NCBI GenBank assembly: GCA_945885485.1
Contig: CAMCYT010000095.1
Span: 1 to 9,054, forward strand
Direction: 5' to 3'
Length of the DNA stretch: 9,054 nucleotides
Origin: Prosthecobacter debontii
GTDB taxonomy: Bacteria > Verrucomicrobiota > Verrucomicrobiia > Verrucomicrobiales > Akkermansiaceae
Shown: positions 6,780-9,054 of the stretch, piece by piece
Position numbering within the stretch: the first letter of the stretch is position 1
How the letters are laid out: each line of letters starts with the position of its first letter
Translations under genes and position numbers: made by a program
The notes under the pieces: model-generated
Told to the model about the DNA's origin: nothing
Seen by the model: the letters and a program-made list of their open reading frames with translations, nothing else
Databases searched by the model: none

Positions 6780-6904
6780 AACCGGAGTGCGGAGGCTTGC
6801 CTCCGCCATTGGGTTGAGCGGAGCTTGCTCCGCGCGGTGGGGGAAAAGTGAACAGTTGGATTAAAGACCGCCCGCACGGAGCAAGCTCCCGCACTCCTGT
6901 TCTA
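6777..6904. repeat. 128-bp inverted-repeat element with three nested hairpins (REP/MITE-like)
   Basis: The ends (6777-6800 and 6881-6904) are inverted repeats of 24 bp with three mismatches. Inside are three short perfect hairpins with 2-nt loops: GCGGAGGC-TT-GCCTCCGC (6789-6806), GCGGAGC-TT-GCTCCGC (6818-6833) and GGAGC-AA-GCTCC (6878-6889). The first and third overlap the terminal repeats. There is no coding capacity and no obvious target-site duplication. The left end supplies the TAG stop of tilS. It could be a non-autonomous mobile element, a REP doublet, or a structured 3' end for the tilS transcript. No T-run follows any hairpin, so intrinsic termination is not supported. Confidence 0.75.
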
Positions 6905-6968
6905 ATGTCGATCCCTGTTCATAACCCTAGGCTTGCAATGCCACCTGTCTTTCATCCAAGTTCAAGCC

Positions 6969-7172
6969 GTGTCAGAAACTGAATCAGCAAACGAAAAACC
7001 TAGGCGCTGGGGAGCATACGTGTGCCCAGATTGCCGCTTTGTGTTTCGCATTCCCCAAGATCACGATGGGTTCGGTATTGTTTGTCCTTCCTGCCGAAGG
7101 ATGCTGAGAATTCCTATGGATGGAGCTTCAGTCGCTCCACTCATGGCACCGATTAAGAAGATCGGAAATTAG
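6969..7172 (+). CDS. Small protein with two zinc knuckles, function unknown
   Basis: I do not recognise a named family. From the GTG at 6969 the product has 67 residues: a short polar N-terminus, then CPDC (C19, C22) and CPSC (C39, C42), enough to bind one zinc ion as a zinc ribbon. The two knuckles look like a duplicated unit, CPDCRFVFRIP and CPSCRRMLRIP, 20 residues apart. Between them lies an acidic DHDGFG turn; the tail (VAPLMAPIKKIGN) is basic. A TTG at 6933 would add 12 residues with no composition typical of a domain, so GTG is preferred. No good Shine-Dalgarno is seen for either. The regular cysteine pattern and clean composition argue for a real gene. It may bind nucleic acid or a protein partner, or be a cut-down version of longer proteins that start with such a ribbon. 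Confidence 0.7.
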   Translation: MSETESANEKPRRWGAYVCPDCRFVFRIPQDHDGFGIVCPSCRRMLRIPMDGASVAPLMAPIKKIGN

Positions 7173-7208
7173 CAGAGAGGTTAAGATTTTCTTTTTGCAA
7201 CGTCAGAT

Positions 7209-7233
7209 AGCATTCACCTGCGGTGGGAATGCT
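7209..7233. other. Hairpin between the zinc-ribbon gene and the metal-uptake operon
   Basis: AGCATTC (7209-7215) pairs with GAATGCT (7227-7233). An inner ACC/GGT pairing closes a 3-nt loop and leaves two bulged G residues. It lies 36 bases after the zinc-ribbon stop. No T-run follows on either strand, so its role is open: a transcript end, a processing site or chance. Confidence 0.4.
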
Positions 7234-7353
7234 CGAATTCAGTTTGCTAGTTTATCGCCGGTTGCATGACAAGTTATCTATCATCACAAGGAGTATCAAA
7301 AAAAGATGATTTTAGATGGTTAAGTGGTTGGTAAATTGGAGTAATATTCAAAA

Positions 7354-7369
7354 ATTAGCCTAGACTAAT
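7354..7369. promoter_or_regulatory. Candidate DtxR/MntR-family operator upstream of the metal-uptake operon
   Basis: ATTAGCCT-AGACTAAT is a 16-bp near-palindrome with seven of eight half-site positions symmetric; weaker symmetry continues into flanking A/T-rich bases. It resembles the TTAGGCTAGCCTAA-like core of DtxR/IdeR-type boxes, 12 of 14 by eye. It lies 33 bp before the start of the binding-protein gene, where a repressor would block transcription. Regulators of this family repress SitABCD/TroABCD-type operons when Mn or Fe is plentiful. The regulator gene is not in this window. Confidence 0.55.
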
Positions 7370-7402
7370 AATTTACATTGATTCTAAATAACGGCACAAG
7401 AA

Positions 7403-8353
7403 ATGAAGAGACAAGCAAACGTGAAGACAGGAGGTGGATTGGCGAAGATGGGCTTGGTGATGTTCTGTGCTGGGCTTTTTGGCTGGGTTCTAACTGGTTG
7501 CGGTGAGCGCAATAAGGTAGATCAGACTGGTAAAATTCGAGTGATCACAAGTTTCACGATTATTGCCGATATGGCGCGTGAAGTAGCGGGCGATGCGGCG
7601 ATCGTGGAATCGATCACCAAGCCCGGCAGCGAGGTACATGGATATGAACCGACTCCGAAAGACATCGTGAAAGTCCAAGAAGCGGATCTCGTTCTGTGGA
7701 ACGGAATGAATCTTGAGCTGTGGTTCGAGAAATTTTTCGAAAAGGTGGAGAACGTATCGTCCGCCGTGCTGACCGAAGGAATCGAGCCTATGGGAATCAC
7801 GGAAGGCCCATACACGGGAAAACCGAATCCTCATGCATGGATGTCACCTGCGAATGCGAAGATCTATGTGGAGAACATCCGTCGCGCTTTGGTGAAAGTA
7901 GATCCGGAAAATGCAGAAACGTACAACATGAACGCAGCGACCTATACCGCAAAGATCGATGCATTAGATGAACCTGTTAGAAAAAAGCTCGCGACCATTT
8001 CCGAGGAGAAACGCTGGTTGGTGACCTCGGAAGGGGCGTTTTCGTATTTGTGTCGGGATTATGGATTGAGGCAATTGTATCTCTGGCCAATCAATGCTGA
8101 TACGCAGGGAACCCCGCAGCAGGTGAGTCATGTGATTGATCAAGTTCGGCAAAACAACATCCCCGTATTGTTTTCCGAGAGCACGATCAGTCCGAAACCT
8201 GCCAAGCAAGTGGCGACCGAAACCGGTGCGCGATACGGCGGGGTGTTGTATGTGGATTCCCTGACCGCTGCAGATGGTCCAGCACCGACTTATCTGAAAT
8301 TGTTAGAACATAACGCCGAAACCATCGTGAAAGGATTTTTGGAAACCAAATGA
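7403..8353 (+). CDS. sitA: Mn/Fe ABC transporter substrate-binding lipoprotein, SitA/YfeA type
   Basis: A 316-residue cluster A-I (TroA/PsaA/ZnuA) metal-binding protein that captures Mn2+ or Fe2+ and delivers it to an inner-membrane permease. A basic start and hydrophobic stretch (about 13-31) end in the lipobox LTGC with C33, so it should be a lipidated, exported protein. The four metal ligands are H79 (SEVHGY), H144 (NPHAW), E210 (TSEGAF) and D285 (YVDSL). That His-His-Glu-Asp set is typical of Mn/Fe binders such as SitA and PsaA. There is no His-rich loop as in many ZnuA proteins. ITKPGSEVHGYEPTPKDIV and EGIEPMGITEGPYTGKPNPH closely recall enterobacterial SitA/YfeA. The ATG at 7403 has only a weak upstream purine stretch. 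The gene opens the operon and overlaps the ATPase gene by 4 bp (ATGA). Metal preference is inferred from ligands only. Confidence 0.95.
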   Translation: MKRQANVKTGGGLAKMGLVMFCAGLFGWVLTGCGERNKVDQTGKIRVITSFTIIADMAREVAGDAAIVESITKPGSEVHGYEPTPKDIVKVQEADLVLWNGMNLELWFEKFFEKVENVSSAVLTEGIEPMGITEGPYTGKPNPHAWMSPANAKIYVENIRRALVKVDPENAETYNMNAATYTAKIDALDEPVRKKLATISEEKRWLVTSEGAFSYLCRDYGLRQLYLWPINADTQGTPQQVSHVIDQVRQNNIPVLFSESTISPKPAKQVATETGARYGGVLYVDSLTAADGPAPTYLKLLEHNAETIVKGFLETK

Positions 8354-9054
8354 GTGATCCTGAGCAACCAGAAAAAGTCGCCAGCGCACCAAGGCTTTTG
8401 GTGCAGGGTGTTTCCGTGGCTTATACCAACGGTTATCAAGCGTTGCGCGATGCGAATTTCGCACTCGAAGGCGGGACGATCTGTGCGTTGGTGGGCGTGA
8501 ACGGGAGTGGAAAATCGACCCTGTTCAAAAGCATCATGGGTTTCCTGAAGCCGACTGCTGGATCGATTGCGATCAACGGGCTGCCGGTGAAGGAAATTCT
8601 TAAGCAGCGCTTGGTGGCCTATGTGCCGCAATCGGAAGAGGTCGATTGGCAGTTTCCGGTCAGTGTCTGGGATGTGGTGATGATGGGTCGGTATGGTGCG
8701 ATGAATTTCATGCGTATCTCGCGTGCCATCGATCGCCAGATGGTGGAGGCGAGTTTGAAACGGGTTTCGATGTGGGAATATCGGGATAGACAGATTGGTG
8801 AACTCAGTGGAGGACAAAAAAAGCGCGTTTTCTTGGCGCGGGCATTGGCGCAAGAAGGAAAAGTGATTTTGTTAGATGAGCCGTTCACAGGCGTCGATGT
8901 CAGCACGGAGCAGGCAATTATCGGTTTGTTGCAGGAATTGAAAAAGGCGGGCTGTATCATTTTGGTTTCGACTCATAACTTGGGAAGTGTTCCGGAGTTT
9001 TGCGATCAGGTGGTGTTGATGAATCGCACCGTCCTGGCGTATGGGCCGACAGCT
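8350..9054 (+). CDS. sitB: Mn/Fe ABC transporter ATPase, SitB/YfeB type (3' truncated by window)
   Basis: The first 235 residues of the ATP-hydrolysing subunit that powers metal import; the frame is still open at the window end. All nucleotide-binding motifs are present: Walker A GVNGSGKST (49-57), Q-loop Q94 in AYVPQSEEVDW, signature LSGGQ (152-156) followed by KKRVFLARALAQ, Walker B VILLDEP with catalytic E177, D-loop GVD, and switch H209 in STHN. QSEEVDWQFPV and VVMMGRYG are characteristic of the SitB/YfeB/MntB subgroup rather than of general importers. The ATG at 8350 overlaps the end of the lipoprotein gene (ATGA), indicating coupled translation. Judging by E. coli-type relatives, only a few tens of residues are missing. 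Membrane permeases (SitC, SitD) would be expected directly downstream. Confidence 0.95.
   Translation, partial: MSDPEQPEKVASAPRLLVQGVSVAYTNGYQALRDANFALEGGTICALVGVNGSGKSTLFKSIMGFLKPTAGSIAINGLPVKEILKQRLVAYVPQSEEVDWQFPVSVWDVVMMGRYGAMNFMRISRAIDRQMVEASLKRVSMWEYRDRQIGELSGGQKKRVFLARALAQEGKVILLDEPFTGVDVSTEQAIIGLLQELKKAGCIILVSTHNLGSVPEFCDQVVLMNRTVLAYGPTA

Noticed and set aside
6777..6904. CRISPR array or intrinsic terminator
   Set aside because: The repeats are inverted hairpins rather than evenly spaced direct repeats, and no T-run follows any stem.
7288..7323. AAGGAG followed by a 5-codon ATG minigene
   Set aside because: The 12-nt spacing is too long for a good ribosome-binding site and five codons carry no evidence.
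7266..7334. 22-codon frame starting with ATG in the sitA leader
   Set aside because: No Shine-Dalgarno, no recognisable motif, and too short to separate from chance; a metal-responsive leader peptide is conceivable but unsupported.
7403..8353. Assignment of the binding protein as zinc-specific ZnuA, with a Zur box upstream
   Set aside because: The fourth ligand set is His-His-Glu-Asp, the His-rich loop is missing, and no Zur-like palindrome was found upstream.
8290..8853. 187-codon minus-strand frame across the sitA/sitB junction
   Set aside because: Antisense to intact ABC ATPase motifs; its His/Arg-rich composition is typical of a shadow frame.

Overview
The window carries a bacterial chromosomal segment with compact, mostly housekeeping content and a few accessory pieces. 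I recognise seven near-certain protein genes by family motifs, one likely deacylase, and one small unassigned zinc-ribbon gene. The host is best guessed as a member of the Verrucomicrobiota or a relative in the PVC group. The pointers are an RpoC with the SI3 insertion and an acidic tail, weak or absent Shine-Dalgarno sequences, and short GC-rich palindromes with TT or AA loops between genes. This placement is an inference from style, not from a search.

Layout. Positions 1-2145 hold the C-terminal half of rpoC (RNA polymerase beta' subunit), cut by the window edge and followed by two tandem intrinsic terminators. Converging on it from the minus strand is an ArgE-type M20 metallohydrolase (2258-3376). 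Positions 3440-3988 hold a complete YefM-YoeB toxin-antitoxin cassette. A perfect inverted repeat there brackets the likely -10 box and reaches the antitoxin start codon, so autoregulation is readable from the DNA.

Positions 4054-6779 form a two-gene RNA-modification operon. The first gene is an unusual fusion of a TrhO-type tRNA U34 hydroxylase (rhodanese fold) with an S4-like segment and an RluA-family pseudouridine synthase. The second, overlapping by 4 bp, is a short tRNA(Ile)-lysidine synthase (TilS). A 128-bp element with 24-bp imperfect terminal inverted repeats and three internal hairpins begins exactly at the tilS stop codon. It is followed by a small two-knuckle zinc-ribbon gene (6969-7172).

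The last region (7354 to the window end) starts a metal-uptake operon of the SitABCD/YfeABCD type: a lipoprotein with the His-His-Glu-Asp ligand set of Mn/Fe binders, then an overlapping ABC ATPase cut by the window edge. A near-palindrome resembling DtxR/MntR-family operators lies just upstream, suggesting repression by manganese or iron.

No RNA gene, CRISPR array, intact transposase or phage gene was seen. No gene-free stretch exceeds 300 bases. The most unusual items are the TrhO-RluA fusion, the inverted-repeat element that supplies the tilS stop codon, and the tight promoter/operator/start arrangement of the toxin-antitoxin cassette.
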